Below the pieces are notes generated by a model. The model saw nothing but the letters and a program-made list of their open reading frames with translations. It was not told the origin of the DNA and made no database searches. A DNA stretch of 37,454 nt from an uncultured Rhodospirillaceae bacterium (GTDB lineage: Bacteria; Pseudomonadota; Alphaproteobacteria; Rhodospirillales; Magnetospirillaceae), in NCBI GenBank assembly GCA_903941095.1, contig CAJANN010000075.1, forward strand, positions 1 through 37,454, read 5' to 3'. The position numbers and the translations under genes were made by a program. Below are positions 19,301-26,563 of the stretch, piece after piece (position 1 is the stretch's first letter; every line of letters begins with the position of its first letter).

Positions 19301-19436
19301 TGACCTCGCCCCGGCGCGTGACGGCAAGCCGATCCGCACTGGCGATCTTCATCATACGGGCAAGCTGGCCTTCACCCAGCAACTCAAGAAGGCTGGCCGC
19401 CACGTGGACATGGCCCGTCTGGCGCGGTGGGCATGA
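13218..19436 (+). CDS. Giant surface/adhesin-like protein: LEPR motif, DUF4347, cadherin and CADG/He_PIG repeats
   Basis: ALEPRWMFDGA; DUF4347-like VVFVDTSVADYKTL...LSHG...DILLYGCDVA; two cadherin-like repeats; nine repeats with GSALPSWLSF..TRTFSGNPP; Pro-rich linker. Confidence 0.9.
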   Translation: MGSIKRKRQKISLGLLALEPRWMFDGAVVADVAHATPDASAKALILDAPAPVQIKAADPDQNNGRKEVVFVDTSVADYKTLEAGVKPGVEIEEIDGGQSGLAQMAKWAETHTGYDSIAILSHGAEAALKLGTDLITETNISSVVVAAQLAQIGRSLDANGDILLYGCDVAKGEDGAQFISDFAVATGADVAASTDVTGADGNWSLELSHGQIEAPADCRWDGYEHDLSVTGVNVANGGITLSVTYGQFSFSFANCSLTGDGAWVSAYLGTFKVSLTGYYSGDGQYYSTAYTYQPAFDFTSQSFSGGGAVFGTWNAGSQSYTPYTAYVSGTFTITASYWTDLSGRGLSGSVYGLTPSGSGYVDLNGKGIQINYVANTTPSFLGGGSQSLSLGVGASAVDLKTYLHVSDSDTTNQTETWTQSSGPSHGTLSIAGATGTSGSTDITPGGTITYTPAAGYTGTDSFSIQVSDGTATATKTFSVTVNDAPTITGASAGQTVNDNATDMPFSGVTIADNGTSDGSTAQTQTVHVTLDTAAKGSFTTLNGFTNAGGGDYTFTGTAAAATTAIRGLVFTPTANRVAPGSTETTTFTISTNDGVASTVTNATTTMVSTSINDTPTNISLSSSSVAENSGAGTAVGTLSTTDADSGDTYTYSLVSGATDKFQISGSQLQVKAGANLDYETATSHSVTVRTTDSQGAFYDKVFTITVTNVNEAPTDIALSAATVPENSAAGTVVGNLSSTDPDVGNTFTYSLVGGATSKFQIVGGQLQVKAGANLDYETATSQSVTVRTTDQGGLTYDKAFTIAIANVNDAATVTINEGAVVVQGQSVTISNAKLSSYDGEQASSTLTYTVITKPTGGTLYKSGVALNNGDTFLQSDLGAGNITYTHGGGGGASDSFVFKVTDNAANDTANTTFAITVNRQPVVANAIANQSWSGSGVKSFQFAPNVFTDADADTMTYSAKQQDGSALPSWLSFSSSTRTFSGNPPSGVASVALRVTADDGRGGSATNDFTINISNANDTATVANAIPNQTWTGSGAKSYQVPANTFSADPDGDALSYSATLQGGGALPSWLSFDTASRTFSGNPPVGVGSYNLTVTANDGNGGTVSSTFTLTLTSVNDAPVLANPLGPQTMSGPGVWSYTIPASTFTDADNDTLTWSATKADGSALPAWLSFNATTRVLSGNAPNNVPQVDVKISVSDGNGGTASSSFRLNIDQNTSNDAPVLANAIASTTWTGSGANTYQIPANTFTDADGDTLSLSATLTGGGALPSWLRFNPQTWAFSGNPPATADGQTYAITVTANDNEGGSITGAFNLTIASANDTPTLAAGMADQSMSGSGSWSYQVPVNTFTDADGDTITWSATQSDGSALPSWLSFDANSRTFSGNPPSSVSTLLLKVTGTDPSAAAASSTFTLRVSNSNDAPVVANGLAGQNMSGPGAWTYQVPANTFTDADNDTLTYSAIQSDGSALPSWLSFDASTRTFTGNPPWGAPSVALKVTADDGNGGSASSSFQLSIDQNTTNDAPVVANAIGAQTKDGSGAWTYQVPANTFFDADGTPVTLSASLSSGAALPSWLSFNASTRTFSGNPPASVNGQTFAIRVTATDPQNSTVTNTFNLAATNANDTPTVANAIADQSWSGSGSKTFQFNANVFNDADGDTMTYTATQADGTALPSWLSFTSTTRTFSGNPPSSLSYIDLKVTASDGNGGAKSTTFREYISNVNDQPTVSSPTISGALGKGGSAPIPGGTFTDPDGDPLTYTAKGPNNTPLPSWLKFDPITHTFTGTPSQGQSGSIPVTVMVTDSSGATVSTTMTLSYDNPSPPPPPPPPPAPPPVVEAPKPPPPPPSEGPALITSIRAAVSDSSAFTQGGSGIGSNAFAARIASVTSGGGFQVAVSAPPVNAVSDGALFVAKGIPAVVVDSKVINFAVPVDAFGHTSAEAGIQLAAKMSDGRPLPPWMSFDATRGIFVGEAPEGFKGSLAVIVVARDNGGHEVATNFRIQIGGGAVKEGGQAPANQNGEDQPESASQGQRSGDLAPARDGKPIRTGDLHHTGKLAFTQQLKKAGRHVDMARLARWA
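15987..18655 (+). repeat. Nine tandem CADG/He_PIG-like repeats of about 100 aa (coding)
   Basis: Recurring ANAIA.Q..SGSG...YQ.PANTFTDADGDT...GSALPSWLSF....RTFSGNPP. Confidence 0.9.
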
Positions 19437-20188
19437 TGCGCAACGACATGGCCGCGTCCCATTTTCCGTTCCGCCTGGGATGGGCGGTCCCGGCCCTGTG
19501 CCTGCTCTCCTTCGGAGCGCAGGCACAGGAGCCGGCGATTCCCGTTCAACTGGTGGCCGTGCAGTTCACCACCCTGTCTGCGGAACTGCCGGGCAAGATC
19601 GACCGCATCACGGTGAAGGAGGGCGAGCGTTTCAAGGAAGGCCAACAATTGGTCGCCTTCGACTGTACCATCCAGCGGGCGCAGCAGGACGAGGCCAACG
19701 CCGTATTGGCCGCTGCCGAGAAGTCCAAGTCGGTGCATAAGCGGCTGCTGGAGCTGAATTCGGCGGGCACGCTGGAGGCCGAGAAATCGGTATCCGACGC
19801 CGCCGTGGCTCAGGCCAAACTCAACTCCGCCCGCGCGGTCACCTCCAAATGCGCCATTGCCGCGCCATTCTCTGGCCGGGTAGTGGAGCAAAAGGCGCGC
19901 GCCCATCAATACATCCAGGCCGGCCAGCCGATCCTCGACATCCTGGACGACTCAGCCCTAGACGCGGAATTCATCGTGCCGTCTGGTTGGGTCAGGAACC
20001 TCAAGCCTGGCTTGGTAGTCCAGGTGGCGGTCGATGAGGTGAAAAAGGTCTATCCCGCCAAGATCGCCCGCATCAGCGCCAAGGTCGACGCCGTCAGCCA
20101 CTCGGTCAAGGTGGTGGCCGAGGTGCGTGGCGACTATCCCGAACTGATCGTCGGCATGACTGGCCGGGTCCAGATGCCGACACCATGA
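19433..20188 (+). CDS. HlyD/RND-type periplasmic adaptor protein
   Basis: Signal peptide; lipoyl/hairpin modules GKIDRITVKEGERFKEGQQLVAFDCTIQRAQQDE, APFSGRVVEQKARAHQYIQAGQPILDI; overlaps preceding stop (ATGA). Confidence 0.85.
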   Translation: MMRNDMAASHFPFRLGWAVPALCLLSFGAQAQEPAIPVQLVAVQFTTLSAELPGKIDRITVKEGERFKEGQQLVAFDCTIQRAQQDEANAVLAAAEKSKSVHKRLLELNSAGTLEAEKSVSDAAVAQAKLNSARAVTSKCAIAAPFSGRVVEQKARAHQYIQAGQPILDILDDSALDAEFIVPSGWVRNLKPGLVVQVAVDEVKKVYPAKIARISAKVDAVSHSVKVVAEVRGDYPELIVGMTGRVQMPTP

Positions 20189-21495
20189 GCGACAACCCGC
20201 TCGTCAATCTGCTGGGGTTGGAAGAGCACGCCCGCCGGGCCACCAATTCCACCGAACTGGGCTTCGTCATGGTCAACGACAGCCGTGTGCTGGCGGCCTA
20301 TCGCCAGGCGGCGCTGTTCATTGAGGGCGAAGGATTGAAGGCGGTGTCGGGCGTCGCCGGGATCGAGGCCGGTGCGCCCTTCACCCTGTGGCTGGGGCGG
20401 GTTTTCAAGCATCTGGCCTCCGACGAGGTCAGTTTGGCTGGTCCCACCGATCTGATTGGAGCCGATGCCGAGGAATGGTCGGAATGGCTACCGCCTTGCG
20501 CCCTGATGCTACCCTTGAAGGACCGCGACGGCAAACGGCTGGGAAATTTGCTGCTGGCCCGCGACGAGGAGTGGAGCGAGCGGGATATTGCCCTGCTGAC
20601 CCGGGCCTCCGACTTCTATGGCCATGCCTGGGCGGTGCTGCACCGGCCATCACCGGTGGTGGAATGGAAGCGGAAGCTCTCCGCGATCCCCCGCTACCGT
20701 CTGAAGCTGGCGGCGGGGATCGTCTTGGCCCTGCTGTTTCCGGTTCGCCTGTCGGTGTTGGCTCCTGCAGAGGTGGTGGCCCATGACCCGGCGGTGATCC
20801 GCTCGCCCATAGAGGGCGTTATCGAACGGGTGCATGTGCGGCCCAACCAGAAGGTGGCCGAAGGAGATGTGCTGTTCGAACTGGATCGCACCACCCTGAC
20901 CGGCAAGCTGGAAGTGGCCAAGAAGGCGCTGTCCACTGCCCAGGCCGAACTGGATCAGGCCACCCAGCAGGCCTTCTTCGATCCCAAGGCCAAGGGCACA
21001 TTGGCGGTGATCCGCGCCCGCATCGAGGAGCGCGGCGCCGAGGCCGCCCAACTGGAAGAGCTGATGGCGCGCGCCCAGGTGAAGGCGCCGCGCGCCGGCG
21101 TGGCTGTTCTGGACGATCCCGCCGAATGGCAGGGCCGTCCGGTCAATGTGGGCGAGAAGGTACTGGCGGTGGCGTCACCCGACGATGTGGAAGTGGAAGC
21201 CTGGCTGGCCCCCGCCGATGTCATCACCCTGGAGAAGGGGGGGCCGGTCATCCTGTTCCTCAATGCCGACCCGCTGTCGCCGGTTTCGGCCAAGCTGCTT
21301 TATGTCACCTATGAAGCCATCCCCCAACCCGACGGCACATTGGGCCACCGGGTGCGGGCGGAATTGGCCGAGGGTGAGGTCGGTCCCCGTCTCGGCCTCA
21401 AGGGCACCGCCCGGCTCGATGGCCATCGGGTGGCGCTGATCTACTGGTTGGCACGGCGCCCGTTGGCGGTGGTGCGCAACTTCGTGGGGCTGTAG
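20185..21495 (+). CDS. HlyD-family membrane adaptor with N-terminal GAF-like region
   Basis: TM segment YRLKLAAGIVLALLFPVRLSVLAPAEVV; lipoyl motif SPIEGVIERVHVRPNQKVAEGDVLFELD; overlaps preceding stop. Confidence 0.8.
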   Translation: MSDNPLVNLLGLEEHARRATNSTELGFVMVNDSRVLAAYRQAALFIEGEGLKAVSGVAGIEAGAPFTLWLGRVFKHLASDEVSLAGPTDLIGADAEEWSEWLPPCALMLPLKDRDGKRLGNLLLARDEEWSERDIALLTRASDFYGHAWAVLHRPSPVVEWKRKLSAIPRYRLKLAAGIVLALLFPVRLSVLAPAEVVAHDPAVIRSPIEGVIERVHVRPNQKVAEGDVLFELDRTTLTGKLEVAKKALSTAQAELDQATQQAFFDPKAKGTLAVIRARIEERGAEAAQLEELMARAQVKAPRAGVAVLDDPAEWQGRPVNVGEKVLAVASPDDVEVEAWLAPADVITLEKGGPVILFLNADPLSPVSAKLLYVTYEAIPQPDGTLGHRVRAELAEGEVGPRLGLKGTARLDGHRVALIYWLARRPLAVVRNFVGL

Positions 21496-21497
21496 AC

Positions 21498-23741
21498 ATG
21501 GCCGCCACCGCCATGCCCCTGCCGGCCTTGCGCGACGAGTTGTCGCTGCATCCCGGCCCGGCCGCGCTGGATGGATCGCCCACCTGGACCATCCGGGATC
21601 CGGTGCGAAACAAGTACTTCCGCGTCGGCTGGGTTGCCTTCGAGGCGCTTTCGCGCTGGGGCGGCACGGCGGGCGAGGTGGCGGCGGCCGTCCGTGCCGA
21701 AACCACCATCGACATGGGTGACGATGAGGTGATGGATGTCGCCAAGTTCCTCCACGGCAACCACCTGACCCAGGTGGTCAGTCATGCCGACACGCTGCGG
21801 CTGGCCGAGCAGGCGGCGGCCGAGAAGCATTCCTTTTTCAACTGGCTGTTACACCATTACCTGTTCTTCCGCATTCCGCTGGTGCGGCCCGACCGCTTCC
21901 TGGGCGCCATGCTGCCGTTGGTGGCGTGGGTGGGAAGCCGCTGGTTCCGCGGGGCCACCGCCGGGGCTTTGCTGCTGGGCCTGATGCTGGTGGCGCGACA
22001 GTGGGAGCTGTTCGCCGCCACATTGGTGGATACCTTTTCGCTATCGGGCATGGTCAGCTACGGTATCGCCCTGTCGCTGGTCAAGGTGATCCACGAACTG
22101 GCCCACGGCCTGACCGCCAAGCGCATGGGGTGCCGGGTACCCACCATGGGCGTCGCCTTCCTGGTGATGTGGCCGGTGTTGTATACCGATGTCAACGAGA
22201 CCTGGACCCTGGCGTCGCGGCGTCAACGTCTATTGATTGGGGCGGCAGGCATTATGGCCGAACTGGCAGTGGCGGCCTGGGCCACCCTGCTCTGGGCCTT
22301 CCTGCCCGACGGGGCGTTGCGCCAGGGGGTCTTCGTCCTGGCCGCCGTCACCTGGGTGTCGTCGCTGGCCATCAATCTCAGCCCCTTCATGCGCTTCGAC
22401 GGCTATTTCCTGGCCATGGACGCGCTGGAACTGCCCAACCTCCACCCCCGGGCCTTCGCCATGGCCAAATGGTGGCTGCGCGAAGTGCTGTTCGGCCTAG
22501 GCGAGCCTGCGCCGGAGGACATGGATGTCGGTCGAAGTCGGGGCATGGTGGCCTTCGCCATCGCGGTGTGGATCTATCGCCTGGCGCTGTTCCTCGGCAT
22601 CGCAGTGCTGGTCTATCATTTCTTCATCAAGGCGGTGGGGGTGCTGCTGTTCGCCGTCGAGATCGGCTGGTTCGTATTCCTGCCCATCTGGAACGAGGTC
22701 AAGGAATGGGCCAAACGACGGGGCGACATCCTCGAAGGGAACCGTTGGAAACGACCACTGATCGGTCTTGGTCTCGTCTTGCTGGTGGCCGTCATCCCCT
22801 GGCGCACCCGTGTCGAGGCCCCTGCCAGCGTCGCCGCCGAGATCAACGCGCCGCTGTTCCTACCCACGCCCGCCCGGCTGGAAAGAGCTCTGGTGGAGCG
22901 CGGCCAGCGTGTCGCAGCAGGGACGCCGCTTTTGGACTTCGCCTCCCCCGACATCGCTGCCCGGCGGGCCATCATCGCGGCAAGGCTGGTTGGCAAATCC
23001 GCCGAGTTGGAGGCGGTCAGGCTCGATCCCTTCGGGCGCGAACGTTTGTCGGCCCTGACTGAGGAATTATCCCGGCTCGGCTCGGAAAAGGCGGCGTTGG
23101 ACGCCGAGGCCGAGCGCTTGACCATTACCGCGCCCCATGCCGGTGTGTTCCTCGATCCGCTGCCCGATCTGAAAACTGGTGCCTGGCTGTCGCCCAAGCA
23201 GCAACTGGGGCTGATCCGCGCCGATGGCGCCACCATCGCCACCGCCTATGTGGCCGAGGATGATCTGGAGCGGATCGGGGAGGGGGGCGAGGCCCGCTTC
23301 ATCCCCCATGGCCTCGATCACGCTGGGCTGAACGGCAGGGTGCTGTCCATCGACCGCAATCCGGTCAAGATTCTCACCGACCCAGCCCTGGCCTCGCTTC
23401 ATGGCGGCGACATCCCGGTGCGGGTATCGGGACAGATTCTGGTTCCCCAGGGCAGCTTTTTCCGCGTTAGCATCCGCCTCGACGGCCCGGCGCCCGACCT
23501 CAAACTGATCGGCCATGCCCGGATCAGCGGCCAAGGCCAAAGCCTGATCGGACGCACCATCCGCGCCGCCCTAGTAGTCCTTGTCCGCGAATGGGGGGCA
23601 ACCGTGTCTTCGAATCCTACGATCAGATCATCGCCTTGTGCTGCCATGCCTGGAACAAGCTCATCGACCAGACATGGAAAATCATCTCCATCGGCCGTCG
23701 TCAGTGGGCTCATGGGTTTTAATCAATGCAGGTTGGTATAA
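21498..23741 (+). CDS. M50-family membrane metalloprotease with C-terminal HlyD-like domain; 3' end fused to IS630 remnant
   Basis: HELAH (22092-22106) and NLSPFMRFDGYF; multiple TM helices; HlyD-like VERGQRVAAGTPLLDFASPDI. Homologous part ends near REWG at about 23597. Confidence 0.85.
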   Translation: MAATAMPLPALRDELSLHPGPAALDGSPTWTIRDPVRNKYFRVGWVAFEALSRWGGTAGEVAAAVRAETTIDMGDDEVMDVAKFLHGNHLTQVVSHADTLRLAEQAAAEKHSFFNWLLHHYLFFRIPLVRPDRFLGAMLPLVAWVGSRWFRGATAGALLLGLMLVARQWELFAATLVDTFSLSGMVSYGIALSLVKVIHELAHGLTAKRMGCRVPTMGVAFLVMWPVLYTDVNETWTLASRRQRLLIGAAGIMAELAVAAWATLLWAFLPDGALRQGVFVLAAVTWVSSLAINLSPFMRFDGYFLAMDALELPNLHPRAFAMAKWWLREVLFGLGEPAPEDMDVGRSRGMVAFAIAVWIYRLALFLGIAVLVYHFFIKAVGVLLFAVEIGWFVFLPIWNEVKEWAKRRGDILEGNRWKRPLIGLGLVLLVAVIPWRTRVEAPASVAAEINAPLFLPTPARLERALVERGQRVAAGTPLLDFASPDIAARRAIIAARLVGKSAELEAVRLDPFGRERLSALTEELSRLGSEKAALDAEAERLTITAPHAGVFLDPLPDLKTGAWLSPKQQLGLIRADGATIATAYVAEDDLERIGEGGEARFIPHGLDHAGLNGRVLSIDRNPVKILTDPALASLHGGDIPVRVSGQILVPQGSFFRVSIRLDGPAPDLKLIGHARISGQGQSLIGRTIRAALVVLVREWGATVSSNPTIRSSPCAAMPGTSSSTRHGKSSPSAVVSGLMGFNQCRLV
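23597..23722 (+). mobile_element. IS630-family transposase C-terminal remnant
   Basis: Frame GNRVFESYDQIIALCCHAWNKLIDQTWKIISIGRRQWAHGF* matches the typical IS630 transposase C-terminal pattern. Confidence 0.75.
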
Positions 23742-23787
23742 CGTGATGCGTAACAATAGAATAACGTTATGCATAACGGTATTCCAA
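23733..23787. repeat. 22-bp imperfect inverted repeat (18/22) with 11-bp spacer
   Basis: TTGGTATAACGTGATGCGTAAC and GTTATGCATAACGGTATTCCAA; contains 14-bp palindrome CGTTATGCATAACG. Confidence 0.7.
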
Positions 23788-23966
23788 ACGTGTGCGGGAC
23801 CTGCCAAATTCGTCGGCAACCCTCAGCTTCTGTGGGGCGTTCCCTCGACTGCCCCTGGACGAACTTGGCACCGGCCATTCTCCAGACCGAAGGGAGAATC
23901 CAGCGAAGTAGGGATTGGTCGATCTTCCGCGCCCGGGGTGTCTTGGCTGAAGCCTTCTCGGCACCC

Positions 23967-25715
23967 TCAAACGATTAACCGACCGAGCCCAATCTGTCCC
24001 ACCGGCGCCTCGGCCTGCCACGGCACCAATGCGGAGCGCTTGGCCAGGTCCTCGACGACCCTGCCGATGAACGGCCGCTCGTAGCCCCCGCGCCGGCTCA
24101 AGAGGGGATGCTCGGTCCCGCTGGCCAACAGGCTCTGGTTGATCACCCAGGCGTAGGGGATGATGCCCGCCCGGGCCAGATCCTGTTGCAGCCGCTCGGC
24201 CTCGTGCACCGGGGTGGCTTCGGCCAGGGTGACGATCAGAACGCGGGTGAAGGCGGGATCGCGCAGGCGGGGCAGCAACTGACGCACCGCTTCCGGCATG
24301 TCGGTCTGGGTGCGCATCACCTCGCGGTGATAGGCCTCGGCAGCGTCCAGCAGCAGGATGGTGTGCCCGGTCGGCGCGGTGTCGAGGATGACGAAGCGGT
24401 TCTTGCCGTCCTCCACCGTGCGGGCGAAGGCGCGGAAGACCGCGATCTCCTCGGTGCACGGCGAACGCAGGTCTTCCTCCAGCATGGCGCGGCCGGCGGT
24501 GTCGAGGCCGCCGCCGGCCTTGGCCAGCACCTCGTCCCGGTAATGTTGGACCTCGGCTTCCGGATCGATGCGGGAAACCTGGAGGTTGGCGGTCCTGCCA
24601 CCCACCGTCGCCGCCACATGGGCGGCGGGATCGGTGGTCGACAGGGTGACCGCATGGCCGCGCCCGGCCAGGGCCACCGCGATGGCGGCGGCCACGGTGG
24701 TCTTGCCGACGCCGCCCTTGCCCATAGTCATGATGACGCCATGCCCCATGGACTCCAACGTGTCGATCAGCGGCGCCAGGCCGGGGGGCAGGACCGTATC
24801 GGCCGCAGATGCGGGACCGTCATCCGTTTCCGGGATATCGGGACGGAACATCCGCCGCAGGGCATCCAGGCCGACCGTGCCGCCAGCCAGGAACGGAGTC
24901 TCCCGGCACGGCAGCAGGGCCAGCCCGTCCGGCATGGCGGCCAGGGCCTCGGCACCACGGCGCTCCATGGCCAGGGCGACGGTATCCGTGCTGTCGCCGG
25001 CCGAAAACACGCCGTTGAGCGCCAGGCACAGATTGCTGACACCCAGTTCGGCCAGTTCCTTGCGGGTCCGTTCGGCCTCGCGGAGCGCCGATGTTTCGGG
25101 GCGGGCCACCAGGACGATGGTGGTCGAGGCGGCATCGGACAACTGCGCCACCGTGGCGGCGTAGAGCGCCTTCTGTTTCTCCAGTCCCGCCAGCGGCCCC
25201 AGGCAGGACGCGCCGCCGGTGGAGGATGCGATGAAGTCGTTCCAGGCCGACGGCAGGGTCAGCAGTCGCAGGGTATGGCCGGTCGGCGCGGTGTCGAAGA
25301 TGACATGATCGAACTCCGCCGTCGCCGCCGGGTCCCCCAGCAGCTTGGCGAACTCGTCAAAGGCGGCGATCTCGACGGTGCAGGCGCCGGAGAACTGTTC
25401 CTCCATGCTGGCGATGGCGGCCGGCGGCAGGATGCCGCGGTAAGGCCCCACCATGCGCTCGCGATACGCATGGGCCGACGCTTCCGGGTCGATGTTCATG
25501 GCGGACAGCCCGGGAGCGCCGGCGATGGCGGTCGGAGCCTGTCCGAGCGGCGTGCCGAGCACCTCGTCCAGATTGGAGGCCGGATCGGTGCTGACGATCA
25601 GCACCCGCTTGCCGATCTCGGCCAGGGCCAGGCCGGTGGCGCAGGACAGCGAGGTCTTGCCCACGCCGCCCTTGCCGGTGAAGAACAAGATCCGGGTGTC
25701 GGGTGCGCTGGTCAT
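23967..25715 (-). CDS. arsA: Arsenite-transporting ATPase ArsA
   Basis: Two P-loops FTGKGGVGKTS and TMGKGGVGKTT, two DTAPTGHT signature motifs. Confidence 0.95.
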   Translation of the reverse strand: MTSAPDTRILFFTGKGGVGKTSLSCATGLALAEIGKRVLIVSTDPASNLDEVLGTPLGQAPTAIAGAPGLSAMNIDPEASAHAYRERMVGPYRGILPPAAIASMEEQFSGACTVEIAAFDEFAKLLGDPAATAEFDHVIFDTAPTGHTLRLLTLPSAWNDFIASSTGGASCLGPLAGLEKQKALYAATVAQLSDAASTTIVLVARPETSALREAERTRKELAELGVSNLCLALNGVFSAGDSTDTVALAMERRGAEALAAMPDGLALLPCRETPFLAGGTVGLDALRRMFRPDIPETDDGPASAADTVLPPGLAPLIDTLESMGHGVIMTMGKGGVGKTTVAAAIAVALAGRGHAVTLSTTDPAAHVAATVGGRTANLQVSRIDPEAEVQHYRDEVLAKAGGGLDTAGRAMLEEDLRSPCTEEIAVFRAFARTVEDGKNRFVILDTAPTGHTILLLDAAEAYHREVMRTQTDMPEAVRQLLPRLRDPAFTRVLIVTLAEATPVHEAERLQQDLARAGIIPYAWVINQSLLASGTEHPLLSRRGGYERPFIGRVVEDLAKRSALVPWQAEAPVGQIGLGRLIV

Positions 25716-25725
25716 GGCTTTGTCC

Positions 25726-26100
25726 TCAGCAGCACCCGGACTTGGGCGAACAGCAGGATGGGCCATCGGCCTTGACGGTGATCTTCGGCTTGGGAAGGCC
25801 GATGCCCAGCTTGGCGGCCAGCTGGTCGCGGGTGAGATGGATGCCGGTCGAGACGATGTGGCCGTCGATGGCGATGATCGGCAGGCGATCCATGCCGGCC
25901 TCCATCTCCTTGACCACCGCCGGATTGGCGGCGAAGGCCTGCGGCTCGGTGCCGAGATTGTAGCGCTGGACGGCAACGCCTTGCTCGGCGACCCACTTCA
26001 GATCGGCGGCGAAGGCCACCAGGGCCGGGTCCACCTCGGGGCCGCACACGCCGGTCGAACAGCACATGGCGGGATCGTAGACTTCGAGCTTCTTCATCAT
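25726..26100 (-). CDS. arsD: ArsD arsenite metallochaperone
   Basis: MKKLEVYDPAMCCSTGVCGPEVDP and C-terminal SCCSPKSGCC. Confidence 0.95.
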   Translation of the reverse strand: MMKKLEVYDPAMCCSTGVCGPEVDPALVAFAADLKWVAEQGVAVQRYNLGTEPQAFAANPAVVKEMEAGMDRLPIIAIDGHIVSTGIHLTRDQLAAKLGIGLPKPKITVKADGPSCCSPKSGCC

Positions 26101-26118
26101 GTCCTCCTATGCCTTCGT

Positions 26119-26547
26119 TCAGACGGGGCGCTTTCCATGCTCATCGACGACCTGCTCCCCGTCTTCCTTGGCGAAGGCGCCCCGCTGGGGGTTCGGGAGA
26201 ATGTCGAGGACCGCCTCGGACGGGCGGCAGAGCTTCACGCCCAGGGGCGTGACCACGATGGGGCGGTTGATCAGGACGGGATGAGCCATCATCGCGTCGA
26301 CAAGCTGGTCATCGGTCAGCGCCGCATCATCCAATCCCAGATCGGCGTAAGGCGTGCCCTTCCGGCGCAGCAGGTCGCGGACCGGAATGCCCATGCGCGA
26401 GATCAGCGCCTCCAGCTCATCTCTGGTGGGCGGGGTCTGCAGATATTCGATAACCCGGGGCTCCTCGCCGGAATTGCGGATCAGCCCCAACGTATTGCGC
26501 GAAGTGCCGCATGCCGGGTTGTGATAGATGGTGATTTCGCTGTTCAT
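26119..26547 (-). CDS. arsC: Glutaredoxin-type arsenate reductase ArsC
   Basis: ITIYHNPACGTSRNTLGLIRNSGEEPRVIEYLQTPPTRDEL. Confidence 0.95.
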   Translation of the reverse strand: MNSEITIYHNPACGTSRNTLGLIRNSGEEPRVIEYLQTPPTRDELEALISRMGIPVRDLLRRKGTPYADLGLDDAALTDDQLVDAMMAHPVLINRPIVVTPLGVKLCRPSEAVLDILPNPQRGAFAKEDGEQVVDEHGKRPV

Positions 26548-26563
26548 GCCGGTTCTCCCGCGA

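Noticed and set aside
23788-23966. Open minus-strand frame downstream of arsA (EGAEKASAKTPRARKIDQSLLRWILPSVWRMAGAKFVQ...)
   Set aside because: Possibly a gene remnant but I could not recognise a family; not reported as a feature.
24108-25775. 555-aa plus-strand ORF
   Set aside because: Antisense to arsA; GC-rich shadow ORF.
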